A stretch of DNA of 39,828 nucleotides, taken from positions 1 to 39,828 of IMG/VR virus record IMGVR_UViG_3300017756_000036; one strand, written 5' to 3'. Source of the DNA: a virus. This document shows positions 29,812 through 37,025 of this stretch, in pieces (within the stretch, counting starts at the first letter, position 1; the number at the start of each line of letters is the position of its first letter). The notes beneath the pieces were generated by a model. It saw only the letters and a program-made list of their open reading frames with translations. It ran no database searches and was not told where the DNA came from. The position numbers were made by a program, and so were the translations under genes.

Positions 29812-30866
29812 TAGACTTTTATGATAAAATTAATCGCTAAATATGGATTTAAAATAGATGCAGGATTATTTACGGAATCACCTGTATTATTTACTGTCAA
29901 ACTATGAGTGTGACCTGAATCGGTAATTCCGGTTGTTGCGGAGTCAATAAACGGTGCTACACCTGATGCTGTCGAAGTTGTTTCATTTATGTTTGGTGTG
30001 GTGCTACCGATTGATAATGATGTAGAAGTTGTCACGCTTGCGTTTGTCGGAACAAGATCTGAAGTATTTCCGTATCCGTCTTCTTCTAGCCCAATTTCTC
30101 CAGTACCCGTATTGTCAGTAGGGTCAGTGTAAGAGTGATTATGAGGATTTGGAGATATTGAGTGATTGTGTGCTAACTGAGATTTTTGAACTGAATGCCT
30201 GTGACCCGGATCACTAATTGTGGCAGTCCCGGTTCCAAGAGTTGTCGTGTGATTATGTTGTGCTAATTCGTTTTCAGTGATTTTGTGGTCTTCTGTTCCA
30301 CCTGTAGCACTTATCGCAAAGTTGGTTCCCGAAGTTGTATAATTATCTGATGACGAATTGTATTTTGTGTTAGTTTGCTGTCCGACCCCAATTGGCATTC
30401 GACCTTTGAAGTCAGGTAATTTTACTGTATCTCCACTTATAAACGATTCAGTTCCTACATTTCCGTAAAGCCCTGCGCCTGAAGTTCCTTTTATTAAATC
30501 AAATAATGCCGCATATGATGCAGATTCATTTGTTGCACCGGAACCTGTATTTCCTATAGTCGCACCGTTACAAAGCAACCAACCGTTTGGCGCAGTCAGA
30601 GTTGACCACATTCGAATTTCACCGATGATTCCTGCTTCAAAACTACTCCCGGTTACCGTTGCGTTAAACGTAACAGAGTCACTATCAGAGTTCCCGATAG
30701 TAGTATTCCCGTTTACTGTTAGGTTGTTTGAAAGCGTAACCGATTGAGCCGTGACGGCATTAGCCGTCAAGTCAGCAACTGTGGTATTACCTGATGAATC
30801 TAATTGAAGATTAGCAGTACCGCTATTTGTCAGATGAGTAATCTGATTTGTCTTTATAGTAGACAT
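29811..30866 (-). CDS. tail fibre with phage collar domain, 351 aa
   Basis: A 351-residue fibre protein. Its N-terminus (STIKTNQITHLTNSGTANLQ) resembles the attachment start of the other fibre genes here. A phage tail-collar domain follows at about residues 82-165: GEIRMWSTLTAPNGWLLCNG, then LPDFKGRMPIGVG. The C-terminal half is Ser/Thr/Asn-rich with five HxH motifs (HNH, HRH, HTH), which in T4-like fibres bind iron along a trimer, and it ends in a NPYLAINFIIKV strand. It is a probable receptor-binding protein. The stop is followed immediately by the start of the next gene. Confidence 0.85.
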   Translation of the reverse strand: MSTIKTNQITHLTNSGTANLQLDSSGNTTVADLTANAVTAQSVTLSNNLTVNGNTTIGNSDSDSVTFNATVTGSSFEAGIIGEIRMWSTLTAPNGWLLCNGATIGNTGSGATNESASYAALFDLIKGTSGAGLYGNVGTESFISGDTVKLPDFKGRMPIGVGQQTNTKYNSSSDNYTTSGTNFAISATGGTEDHKITENELAQHNHTTTLGTGTATISDPGHRHSVQKSQLAHNHSISPNPHNHSYTDPTDNTGTGEIGLEEDGYGNTSDLVPTNASVTTSTSLSIGSTTPNINETTSTASGVAPFIDSATTGITDSGHTHSLTVNNTGDSVNNPASILNPYLAINFIIKV

Positions 30867-30887
30867 AATTATGCATCGTACGATTCA

Positions 30888-31403
30888 TTATTTAATCAAC
30901 CCTTGTTCGTACTGCATTTTACCGTTGACTCTAGAAGCGGTCAGAACCGACTTCCGATTGTCTTTAATTTTATAAGCGCAGTGTATCCAACCGGAGTTGT
31001 TTACACCGCTTGCCCCGCCCTGACCTTGGGGTAAATCTGCATCTTTTGTGTAGCATTCAAGGATCAATTGATCGAAATCAAGATTCTCAGAAATCCACAC
31101 TGCAAGATCATAGTTTCCTATTGATCCGATGCATTCAAAATCAGCCGCCGCAACAAGATCGGGACCGTTCGCACAATGCGCTGATGTCGATTTGCTACCT
31201 ACTGCTTCCGACAACTCTGCACACCGGAAACCTGAACTAACAGTCACGATCCCGTGAACATTTCTTACCTTTTGTAAGATATTTTCACAAAGGTTAGTAA
31301 GCCTAACAACTTGTTCCGTGTTAGGCTCATTACTAATTCCTAACCTTTCTGCGGTTTGTGATTTAGTTAACTCCGCAAGACTGAAATTAGACGTTAATTT
31401 CAT
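30888..31403 (-). CDS. M15-family zinc peptidase endolysin, 171 aa
   Basis: A 171-residue peptidase M15 domain. N-terminal NFSLAELTKSQTAERLGI is typical of this group. The zinc ligands are recognisable as H76 (STSAHCANG), D88 (AAADFEC) and H141 (GWIHCAY), preceded by VSSGFRCAELSEAVG. It should cleave peptide cross-links of peptidoglycan at lysis. There is an insertion of about five residues between H76 and D88 compared with the usual SxHxxGxAxD spacing. No signal peptide is present, so export would rely on a holin. Its neighbours 31604-32319 encode membrane proteins that could supply that. Confidence 0.85.
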   Translation of the reverse strand: MKLTSNFSLAELTKSQTAERLGISNEPNTEQVVRLTNLCENILQKVRNVHGIVTVSSGFRCAELSEAVGSKSTSAHCANGPDLVAAADFECIGSIGNYDLAVWISENLDFDQLILECYTKDADLPQGQGGASGVNNSGWIHCAYKIKDNRKSVLTASRVNGKMQYEQGLIK

Positions 31404-31591
31404 CAGCCGAACATATCCTTCAATGATCGAAAAGAATTATCAGTCATCTTGTCGATATTATCGTCTAGTTCTTTTTGTGTGTCTTCATCTAAATGTTTGG
31501 TAATTTCTCCCAAAACATGTTCCTTCATCAAGCTTTGTGCCTCACTAGCAACAAGTCCCTGAATCGCATTAACTAAAATTCCTACTAGCAT
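31403..31591 (-). CDS. small lysis-cassette protein, 62 aa
   Basis: A 62-residue protein with a hydrophobic N-terminal helix (MLVGILVNAIQGLVASEAQS) followed by an acidic, amphipathic remainder (HLDEDTQKELDDNIDKM). The ribosome-binding site AAAGGAAAAAC is strong. Its stop overlaps the M15 peptidase ATG. The N-terminal helix might insert weakly in membrane, making it a candidate regulator or antiholin, but it is too short and polar for a confident transmembrane call. Confidence 0.6.
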   Translation of the reverse strand: MLVGILVNAIQGLVASEAQSLMKEHVLGEITKHLDEDTQKELDDNIDKMTDNSFRSLKDMFG

Positions 31592-31603
31592 GTTTTTCCT
31601 TTA

Positions 31604-31963
31604 TTAGGTTGTTGGATTTTCATCTGATTTTTTATCAGATTTTTTTGATTTATCATCACCGTTTCCGTCACTAGTATCACTCTTTGGATCACCATACATA
31701 AAGCTTCCGATTTGGGAAATTAGAACGGTTAGCGCACCGATAGTACTCACAAGAAGCGTGTTCATACTAGGATCTAAAGTTGGTGATGTGTACATCAAAC
31801 TATATATCGTGAATGCATATATAGAAAGAATTAATATTGCTAAAAGAAAGCGAAAACTTGCTCTTCTTAAAACAATTTTTTCTGTAACTGTATAGGAAGG
31901 TTTTTCCTTTAAAATTTTCTCAGGTTTATCTTTGACGGTTGTTTTTTCTGTGATTGTTTCCAT
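31604..31963 (-). CDS. two-transmembrane holin-like protein, 119 aa
   Basis: A 119-residue protein with a basic N-terminal cytoplasmic part (about residues 1-35), transmembrane segments at about 37-58 (FLLAILILSIYAFTIYSLMY) and 67-90 (NTLLVSTIGALTVLISQIGS), and a highly charged Lys/Asp/Ser tail. This shape is that of a class II holin. Its location, between M15 endolysin and another membrane protein, supports a lysis role. ATG 31961-31963 overlaps the stop of the upstream gene (TAATG). Confidence 0.7.
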   Translation of the reverse strand: METITEKTTVKDKPEKILKEKPSYTVTEKIVLRRASFRFLLAILILSIYAFTIYSLMYTSPTLDPSMNTLLVSTIGALTVLISQIGSFMYGDPKSDTSDGNGDDKSKKSDKKSDENPTT

Positions 31964-32319
31964 TATCGATTCCTTATAATTGCTTCAGCCATTCCTTTGA
32001 TTTCCATTGCTAATCTTTCATTTGTTTTAGCAATATCTTTGTAGGCAATTGTTAAGTTGTTCAACGCACTTGCGACTAATTCACTTGATACGTTTTGTTC
32101 TTTAATTAAATCAATCAACCTTTCATCAGCTTTACTGTCTTTATGATTCCATTCTTTTATTTCTTCACGATGAGCAATCTGGCTTTTCCAAATGTAAAAC
32201 ATGCAACAACCGATAATTACTGCGGGTAGACCAATTCTCTCTATAAGGCTTATGTAAGTATCAATTTCCATAATTGATTGCGGTTGAGGTTGTTGATATA
32301 CAGGAAAATGATGATCCAT
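31963..32319 (-). CDS. one-transmembrane coiled-coil protein, putative holin or inner-spanin-like
   Basis: A 118-residue protein with a single transmembrane helix at about residues 26-44 (IERIGLPAVIIGCCMFYIW) followed by a long charged coiled coil (about 50-115). This is the general plan of inner-membrane spanins and of some small holins. No outer spanin is adjacent; the lipoprotein at 24130-24441 is a remote possibility. The first ATG overlaps the upstream stop (TAATG); a second in-frame ATG at 32269-32271 would remove the Gln/Pro-rich N-terminus. Confidence 0.6.
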   Translation of the reverse strand: MDHHFPVYQQPQPQSIMEIDTYISLIERIGLPAVIIGCCMFYIWKSQIAHREEIKEWNHKDSKADERLIDLIKEQNVSSELVASALNNLTIAYKDIAKTNERLAMEIKGMAEAIIRNR

Positions 32320-32618
32320 TATTCAGGCTTTGGATGTGCATCTTTCACCTTTTTAATCTCCGCTTTCCAAGCATCTATCCCTTGATGATAAATCGTATCG
32401 AATTGATCTGCATAGCTTGGGTAGGCATCGGCTCGATCACGTTGGTATTGGTTTGCTTCGTATTCGGATTGGAGTTCTTTTAATTTATTTTCTAACTCTT
32501 CCCAAGTTGGTGCTTTCCCAGAATTAGTTTCAGGCCATATTACTTTTTTTTCAGAGTAATCTAATCCTGAAGGCTGATCTGTTAGTTCAGATAAAGCCAT
32601 TTCAATAATTGGTTCCAT
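32319..32618 (-). CDS. fibre-accessory or tail-assembly-like protein, 99 aa
   Basis: A 99-residue acidic protein. The section ADAYPSYADQFDTIYHQG followed by WKAEIKKVKDAHPKP is a motif I associate with small tail-fibre-associated proteins of marine phages (YPSxxDQxDxxY). Residues about 37-60 form a helix. It lies directly between the fibre-gene array and the lysis cassette, with its ATG overlapping the upstream stop by one base. A chaperone or connector role for adjacent fibres is inferred from location. Confidence 0.6.
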   Translation of the reverse strand: MEPIIEMALSELTDQPSGLDYSEKKVIWPETNSGKAPTWEELENKLKELQSEYEANQYQRDRADAYPSYADQFDTIYHQGIDAWKAEIKKVKDAHPKPE

Positions 32619-33187
32619 TACATCACCTCTGTTGCAAGAAGAAATCCTCTATTGTCGTTATCAGGTCTTGTCCCAAAAGCCCCAGAACTTGTTGTCCCAT
32701 CACGATCAATTTTAAAAACATAAGTGTGATTACCAGTTGCAGAAGATGTATCTACAAATTGATTGTTAGCATTGTAATAAAGATTCATAGCGTGAGAAGT
32801 GCCACTAGCAGAATTACTTTCAGATGCAAAGTATAACTTTGTTTTTCCAAAATCTGATGCGGATGGAGCAGTCCTAGACCAGTAAGCATGACCAATAGAC
32901 ATATGAATATTGCCATGATAAATCTGAAATGGAACAGACCAGTGCATTAATATTTTTGAAGAACTTACTTTTTTATTAATAGTTATAGTTATATTTGTGC
33001 AAGTAACCACTGATCCACTTGAGGAATACTGGTAAGATGTAGATCCACCAGAATGATTACCATCCAGTTCATAATAACTTGAAGTTATCGTATGGCCAGC
33101 AGGAAAAGTCGCATTCCCTATAGTCCCACTAAAAGTCCCATCACTACCAAAGACCTCGTTGTTATTAATTTTAAATATTCCTGTCAT
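32618..33187 (-). CDS. tail fibre/adhesin-like protein, 189 aa
   Basis: A 189-residue Ser/Thr/Asn/Gly-rich beta protein with an N-terminus (TGIFKINNNEVFGSDGTFSG) like the other fibre genes of this array. The remaining part has a jelly-roll look (ILMHWSVPFQIYHGNIHMSI, then KLYFASESNSASGTSHAM) and ends FLLATEVM. There is no signal peptide. It probably forms or decorates a tail tip and contacts the host surface. Confidence 0.62.
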   Translation of the reverse strand: MTGIFKINNNEVFGSDGTFSGTIGNATFPAGHTITSSYYELDGNHSGGSTSYQYSSSGSVVTCTNITITINKKVSSSKILMHWSVPFQIYHGNIHMSIGHAYWSRTAPSASDFGKTKLYFASESNSASGTSHAMNLYYNANNQFVDTSSATGNHTYVFKIDRDGTTSSGAFGTRPDNDNRGFLLATEVM

Positions 33188-33199
33188 TATTCACTCGGT

Positions 33200-33817
33200 T
33201 TAGGGTGCTATTTCGGTTACTGATATAGAACTAATTCCTCTTTCATTTCCTGCACCACTTCCAGTATCAACAGTTTGGTTAGTAAATAATCCCGTGTTTG
33301 AGGAGTTGGCTAACCCAGCTTGCTCGTAAGCTAACTTCCATGTAGTTGCTGTTCCTGCACTAATGCTTGGTGCATCAAAATACCGGAGAAAAACACCATT
33401 ACTAGTTGAGCTATCGTTAGAAGCATCAACATAAGTAACCCAACCAACTTGAACTCCCCCAGATACTCCACTTTGAGCTAAATGAGTGGTTCCCCTAAAA
33501 AAAGAAAAAATGTGATCGTGCTGAAGGTCAAAAGGTCTTAACTCTCCTTGCCATTGAGCTTCAATTAAAAATTTAGAATTTGATATTTTAGGGGTAACAA
33601 TAACATTTAATATTTCTGTACCCGATCCTGCAACACCATCACAAACAGGAAATGCAGTATTCTGAGTAATCGCTGTCATTGAACAGGTTCCTGTATACTG
33701 AGTGTATTGTATCTGAACGATTGATCCTGAAGGTAAGCCTGAAGACCACTGTAAACTCCCACTTCCACCATTATCGTTGATCAGTTCGGAGCCACCTACT
33801 TTTAAAATTCCTGACAT
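33200..33817 (-). CDS. tail fibre/adhesin-like protein, 205 aa
   Basis: A 205-residue Ser/Thr/Gly-rich beta protein. N-terminus SGILKVGGSELINDNGGSGS is the same short anchor style as at 32618 and 34745. Its body is beta-sandwich-like with VIVTPKISNSKFLIEAQWQG, a phrase also typical of marine phage fibre domains, and an aromatic FSFFRGTTHLAQSG strand. It ends in SISVTEIAP. It is a probable receptor-binding or decoration protein, separated from the next gene by a 76-base stretch containing a decayed gene end. Confidence 0.62.
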   Translation of the reverse strand: MSGILKVGGSELINDNGGSGSLQWSSGLPSGSIVQIQYTQYTGTCSMTAITQNTAFPVCDGVAGSGTEILNVIVTPKISNSKFLIEAQWQGELRPFDLQHDHIFSFFRGTTHLAQSGVSGGVQVGWVTYVDASNDSSTSNGVFLRYFDAPSISAGTATTWKLAYEQAGLANSSNTGLFTNQTVDTGSGAGNERGISSISVTEIAP

Positions 33818-33893
33818 TGTTATTCTGTTGGTTTATTGGGCCAAGTTACCCCTGTTAGTTGTCCGTTTTCATCTAGGTTTGGTGATGATTCTT
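33818..33893 (-). pseudogene. decayed gene 3' end (GVTWPNKPTE tail)
   Basis: Reading leftward, codons just after the 33894-34478 gene encode SIKESSPNLDENGQLTGVTW then PNKPTE and a stop, with no start codon and a TAG immediately upstream in the same frame. A related tail (KITWPTKPEN, stop) occurs in the gap 34693-34744, and DNA of the two gaps is similar over about 20 bases. They look like remnants of the same small gene after duplicated fibre cassettes. Confidence 0.45.
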
Positions 33894-34478
33894 TTATGCT
33901 AAACCTCTAATTAAAAAAATAGATATATGCGTCGATTCTAATAACTTAAAATTTACATATTCATTTGAGTCAACAATAAAATTTATTAAATCATTTGCAT
34001 TAAATTGCCTCACTAAATTTGCAGTACATCCACCATAATCATCTCTGGTTGTATCACCAGTTTGTATCCCAGACATTGCCCTTGCCAATGTGGTTGTGCT
34101 ATGACTTGAACTTCCACCTCTTATTTGACACTCAATAAGCTCATGACGATTACTGGTTACCGCTTTACCACTCAAGGAAATTGAAACAAAATAAACACCT
34201 TTTTGTATAAACTTAAAATCATAATCATTTGTTCCAGTAACTTTAGAAGTGCCGTTACCGAAAGAAGTGGTTTTACCAGTCCAAGTAATGTATGGCGCAG
34301 TTGTCCCATTTAAATTTAACATTTTTGGATTTGACCCAATATCAAATTCAGCGTTAACTTTACCTTGAACATAATATGCGTCTGGTTGTATTAGGTTTCC
34401 CACATTACTCAAATCCACCTTATTAGTGCCAGTATTCTTAACACCTAAAGTCGTACCACCAACTTGCAAAGTTCCCAT
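33894..34478 (-). CDS. tail fibre-like protein with C1q-like C-terminal domain, 194 aa
   Basis: A 194-residue protein. A short N-terminal anchor (GTLQVGGTTLGVKNTGTNK) is followed by a C1q/TNF-like beta domain at about residues 60-194, with KGVYFVSISLSGK, HELIECQIRGGS, FNANDLINFIVDSNEYV and the final HISIFLIRGLA. The gene at 34745-35398 has the same motif order, so the two are paralogues. Such trimeric domains often bind host glycans. It lies in an array of leftward fibre genes. Confidence 0.65.
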   Translation of the reverse strand: MGTLQVGGTTLGVKNTGTNKVDLSNVGNLIQPDAYYVQGKVNAEFDIGSNPKMLNLNGTTAPYITWTGKTTSFGNGTSKVTGTNDYDFKFIQKGVYFVSISLSGKAVTSNRHELIECQIRGGSSSHSTTTLARAMSGIQTGDTTRDDYGGCTANLVRQFNANDLINFIVDSNEYVNFKLLESTHISIFLIRGLA

Positions 34479-34479
34479 A

Positions 34480-34692
34480 TTATCTCACATCAAAGCTACC
34501 GCCAGTATTGACGTTCAAGGTTCCTGTTATGTTGACTTCGTTCAAGACAGTCAGCGATCCGTTGCACGTTACTGTTCCTGAGAAAGTCACTGGTCCGACT
34601 ACCATACTTCGGTCATTTGCGTTTACTGTTACGGAACCTGTGTACGAGTTTGTATTGTGTACCATTCCGTCTTTAAGTCTTAGTTCTGCCAT
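34480..34692 (-). CDS. mini-fibre protein of MVVGPVT type, 70 aa
   Basis: A 70-residue beta-repeat protein with NDRSMVVGPVTFSGTVTCNG followed by repeating short strands (LTVLNEVNITGTLNVNTGG). It has the form of a small beta-solenoid. The gene at 36427-36627 carries a related MVVAGPLTITSSG segment. Short proteins of this kind accompany fibre genes in marine phages. Its stop abuts the next ATG by one base. A trimeric tip or connector is plausible. Confidence 0.6.
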   Translation of the reverse strand: MAELRLKDGMVHNTNSYTGSVTVNANDRSMVVGPVTFSGTVTCNGSLTVLNEVNITGTLNVNTGGSFDVR

Positions 34693-34744
34693 TTGTTAGT
34701 TTTCTGGTTTAGTGGGCCATGTTATTTTAGAGTACTCATTCTTA
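34693..34744 (-). pseudogene. decayed gene 3' end (KITWPTKPEN tail)
   Basis: The leftward frame reads NKNEYSKITWPTKPEN and stops, directly before the ATG of the 70-aa gene. There is no in-frame start. The plus-strand DNA TGGTTTAGTGGGCCATGTTA here resembles TGGTTTATTGGGCCAAGTTA in the gap at 33818-33893, which encodes GVTWPNKPTE. This suggests repeated loss of the same small gene during cassette duplication. Confidence 0.45.
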
Positions 34745-35398
34745 TTATGTAGGACGGATTAAACAAATCGATGCCCAAGCAGAATCAAAAAATCCACTAT
34801 CAGTTTCATAAATGCGAAAGTTTATTAAATGATTTGCAGTAAAATTATATACTACATGAGCAGTCGCACTACTATAATCGCTACTACTGTTTACGCTTGC
34901 CACCATACACTTACCCTGCCCTAAAACATCAGTACCTTCAGTTGAAGTTGGAGAACCTGCATTATGTCTAATTTGACAACCAACGTTTCGTTCAGTTGAG
35001 TTACTTGATTCCCAAAAATTAACCGAAAAATTTATAATATAAATACCTGCTTTCACTAGCTTATAATCATGATTATTGACAGCTACGATATTAGTCGTGT
35101 CACCTACACCAGCTTCAAAATATGGCCTTGTTGTGCCAGAATTGTTAAGCATTTCAGAATCGATAGCACCATATTGACTTCCGGGTGCTTCTAGATTTAA
35201 AAAATATTTTGCACTTTGGTGGACAACATCATCACCTAAAGTCCCTGCACTAATAGTCCCATTAGCAATAGTCGTAGAACCATCACTCGCTAAAGTTATA
35301 TTATTCCCACTAGCACTTGGGTGCTTCAGTGTCTGCATCTTGACAACTGCACCACCATTCTGCGATTGGATCTCGTCTGTTTTAAGTATTGATGTCAT
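34745..35398 (-). CDS. tail fibre-like protein with C1q-like domain, 217 aa
   Basis: A 217-residue fibre protein. N-terminus TSILKTDEIQSQNGGAVVKM is a common virion-attachment start. A short repeat region (GNNITLASDGSTTIANGTIS) follows, then a C1q-like domain at about residues 85-217 with KAGIYIINFSVNFWESS, NVGCQIRHN, FTANHLINFRIYETDSG and ASICLIRPT. It parallels the 33894-34478 gene but with a different surface sequence, as expected for diverged receptor binders. Confidence 0.68.
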   Translation of the reverse strand: MTSILKTDEIQSQNGGAVVKMQTLKHPSASGNNITLASDGSTTIANGTISAGTLGDDVVHQSAKYFLNLEAPGSQYGAIDSEMLNNSGTTRPYFEAGVGDTTNIVAVNNHDYKLVKAGIYIINFSVNFWESSNSTERNVGCQIRHNAGSPTSTEGTDVLGQGKCMVASVNSSSDYSSATAHVVYNFTANHLINFRIYETDSGFFDSAWASICLIRPT

Positions 35399-35403
35399 GA
35401 TGG

Positions 35404-35835
35404 TTATCCTTGATCAACTCCGATAAAATTTCCCACGACATACATAGTATCTAATGTATGATTATTAAAATGTACATCAACATTTCCATTTGAATTGAAA
35501 ATACATCGATAGACTCTATCGTCAGCGCCTGAATTTTGGATAAAATTTGTACCACAAACCACATCTGAATTAGGCAATGTAATATTAGATGATGTACAAG
35601 TGAGAAGTGTGGATGTTAAATCGGTTCCTACTCCAGTATCTTTATAGGCTAATATTTGAATTATATATATTTTACCGTATCTTTGAATATATACTCCATT
35701 TTCATCATTAACTGTAGTTCCAACATTCCAAGCAGTCCAACTATTTAATAATGAAGTAGAATTGTATTTTTCTGTATCAGCCCTTAACCCAACAAGCCCA
35801 GACTTAGAACCGATTTGGCCTATTACTCCACTCAT
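35404..35835 (-). CDS. tail fibre-like protein, 143 aa
   Basis: A 143-residue beta-rich protein with an N-terminus SGVIGQIGSKSGLVGLRAD and a compact domain (NGVYIQRYGKIYIIQILAY, then TLPNSDVVCGTNFIQ). This resembles the short host-recognition C-terminal domains appended to phage fibres in which a GVYIQRYGK-type turn is followed by a strand. There is no signal peptide. It is separated by only five bases from the preceding fibre gene and nine from the next, forming part of one transcription unit. Confidence 0.62.
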   Translation of the reverse strand: MSGVIGQIGSKSGLVGLRADTEKYNSTSLLNSWTAWNVGTTVNDENGVYIQRYGKIYIIQILAYKDTGVGTDLTSTLLTCTSSNITLPNSDVVCGTNFIQNSGADDRVYRCIFNSNGNVDVHFNNHTLDTMYVVGNFIGVDQG

Positions 35836-35844
35836 ATTTTTTTA

Positions 35845-36219
35845 TTATGAATAAGTTTGGTCAATGTAAGTAACCCACACACCAAGCGAAGATGATGAAC
35901 TGGAAATTAAAAGCAATTCATCTGTTGCATCTAAAGCAAATTTATCTGAAAAAACATAAGTGCTTTTAGCAGGTAAATCTTGCTGTTTTAAAAGTGTTGT
36001 TACATCGCTTCCATTTTCTGCAGGGTTAACGTACATCGTTATTACTTCTGCATCTGTGGTTGAAGCATTACAAACTATAATGGTAACAATCGTATATAAA
36101 TGATTTGCCTCACCATCAAGAATTTTTACCGCAGTTGAAAAATCGCCATTTTTTACAAATTTTCTGCGGATAACTTCTGTACCTGCACCTGTCCCACCAG
36201 TTGTACTTGGGTTTGCCAT
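35845..36219 (-). CDS. beta-sandwich virion protein, 124 aa
   Basis: A 124-residue protein with a beta-sandwich pattern: HLYTIVTIIVCNASTTDAEV, then DLPAKSTYVFSDKFALDATD and a final LGVWVTYIDQTYS. This order (interface strand, N-x-x-x, IPAxST, gD, final strand) recurs in the 36627-37013 product, so the two are likely paralogues. Marine phages carry many such proteins as tail or capsid decorations. ATG 36217-36219 starts just before a small gene in the same direction. Confidence 0.62.
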   Translation of the reverse strand: MANPSTTGGTGAGTEVIRRKFVKNGDFSTAVKILDGEANHLYTIVTIIVCNASTTDAEVITMYVNPAENGSDVTTLLKQQDLPAKSTYVFSDKFALDATDELLLISSSSSSLGVWVTYIDQTYS

Positions 36220-36220
36220 G

Positions 36221-36355
36221 TTAACTCATTATTAATGATCGGTGTAATGCCTTTTGAGCAAAGGATTGTTTGTCGTGTATGCCACCAGCTTTCGCTTGTA
36301 TGGAGTTGTTATCCACAACGATGTAGCTAGAGAATAAAGCTTTTAAAAAATTCAT
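36221..36355 (-). CDS. small protein with strong ribosome-binding site, 44 aa
   Basis: A 44-residue frame from ATG 36353-36355, with AAAGGAACT upstream, among the best ribosome-binding sites in this part of the window. The product (NFLKALFSSYIVVDNNSIQA, then AKAGGIHDKQSFAQKALHR) starts hydrophobic and ends basic. It fills most of the 207-base gap between 36220 and 36426. Function unknown. Confidence 0.5.
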   Translation of the reverse strand: MNFLKALFSSYIVVDNNSIQAKAGGIHDKQSFAQKALHRSLIMS

Positions 36356-36425
36356 AGTTCCTTTCTAAACAATGACTAATGTTCCTTCCAATTGTTCCAC
36401 CATCGGGTATTATAAGATTTGCCAT
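36327..36425 (-). CDS. possible very small ORF, 32 aa
   Basis: ATG 36423-36425 follows the stop of the upstream gene after one base and opens 32 codons, overlapping the 44-aa gene. There is no ribosome-binding site beyond coupling. The product begins MANLIIPDGGTIGRNISHCL. It may be a leader peptide or a chance frame, and I rank the 44-aa gene above it. Confidence 0.2.
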   Translation of the reverse strand: MANLIIPDGGTIGRNISHCLERNYEFFKSFIL

Positions 36426-36426
36426 A

Positions 36427-36627
36427 TCACACCAAAACTAAATGTCCTGAAATTGTTAGCTCACCCGAAGAAGTAATAGTCAACGGACCTGCGACTACCA
36501 TGTTGTGTGTGCTAGGAATTTCGACAGGTTGATCAATTGAACTTTTGTGCATCAATGCCAAACTTTCAGTAGCACTTTTATTTTCAAATTTTTTGTTTGG
36601 TGCTTCTACTTCTCCAATGATTCTCAT
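36427..36627 (-). CDS. mini-fibre protein of MVVAGPLT type, 66 aa
   Basis: A 66-residue protein with charged N-terminus (RIIGEVEAPNKKFENKSATE) and a C-terminal beta segment HNMVVAGPLTITSSGELTIS. The segment matches the SMVVGPVTFSG part of the 70-aa protein at 34480-34692. ATG 36625-36627 overlaps the stop of the upstream gene. It is probably a small accessory of the main fibre or a remnant C-terminal fibre module. Confidence 0.6.
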   Translation of the reverse strand: MRIIGEVEAPNKKFENKSATESLALMHKSSIDQPVEIPSTHNMVVAGPLTITSSGELTISGHLVLV

Positions 36628-37013
36628 TACGAAATCTCCTCGTAGCTACAGAATACATTTAAGTCATTTGCTACAGATGCTGTGGCATAAATACTGTGAT
36701 CTTCTTCCAAATACAATGCGCTGTTTTTGTCAAGAATAACGGCTGTTGCTCCTGCAGGGATTGTTACTGTTTTTGCAATTTCTATTGATTTAGTTGGTGA
36801 GTCTGTCGGACCTCCGTCTTTGTCGTGCATAATCAAATCAATCGTTGCAGAATTACTCCCATCATCGTTAGCAACAAATAAGGTATTAATTTTCATCACC
36901 TTATTGCTACTTGCAGGATTTGAAATCACTGCATTAGCACTTGTATCCGCTAAAGTAATAAAATTTGTTTTTGCAGTAATTGTTGCAACATTAACAATAT
37001 TTGGTGCAGTCAT
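36627..37013 (-). CDS. beta-sandwich virion protein, 128 aa
   Basis: A 128-residue protein with strand order VMKINTLFVANDDGSNSATI, KTVTIPAGATAVILDKNSAL, and a final NDLNVFCSYEEIS. This matches the layout of the 35845-36219 product, suggesting gene duplication. It lies directly after the 653-aa fibre and probably decorates or caps it. No enzyme motif is present. Confidence 0.62.
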   Translation of the reverse strand: MTAPNIVNVATITAKTNFITLADTSANAVISNPASSNKVMKINTLFVANDDGSNSATIDLIMHDKDGGPTDSPTKSIEIAKTVTIPAGATAVILDKNSALYLEEDHSIYATASVANDLNVFCSYEEIS

Positions 37014-37025
37014 ATTTTCCTTTAA

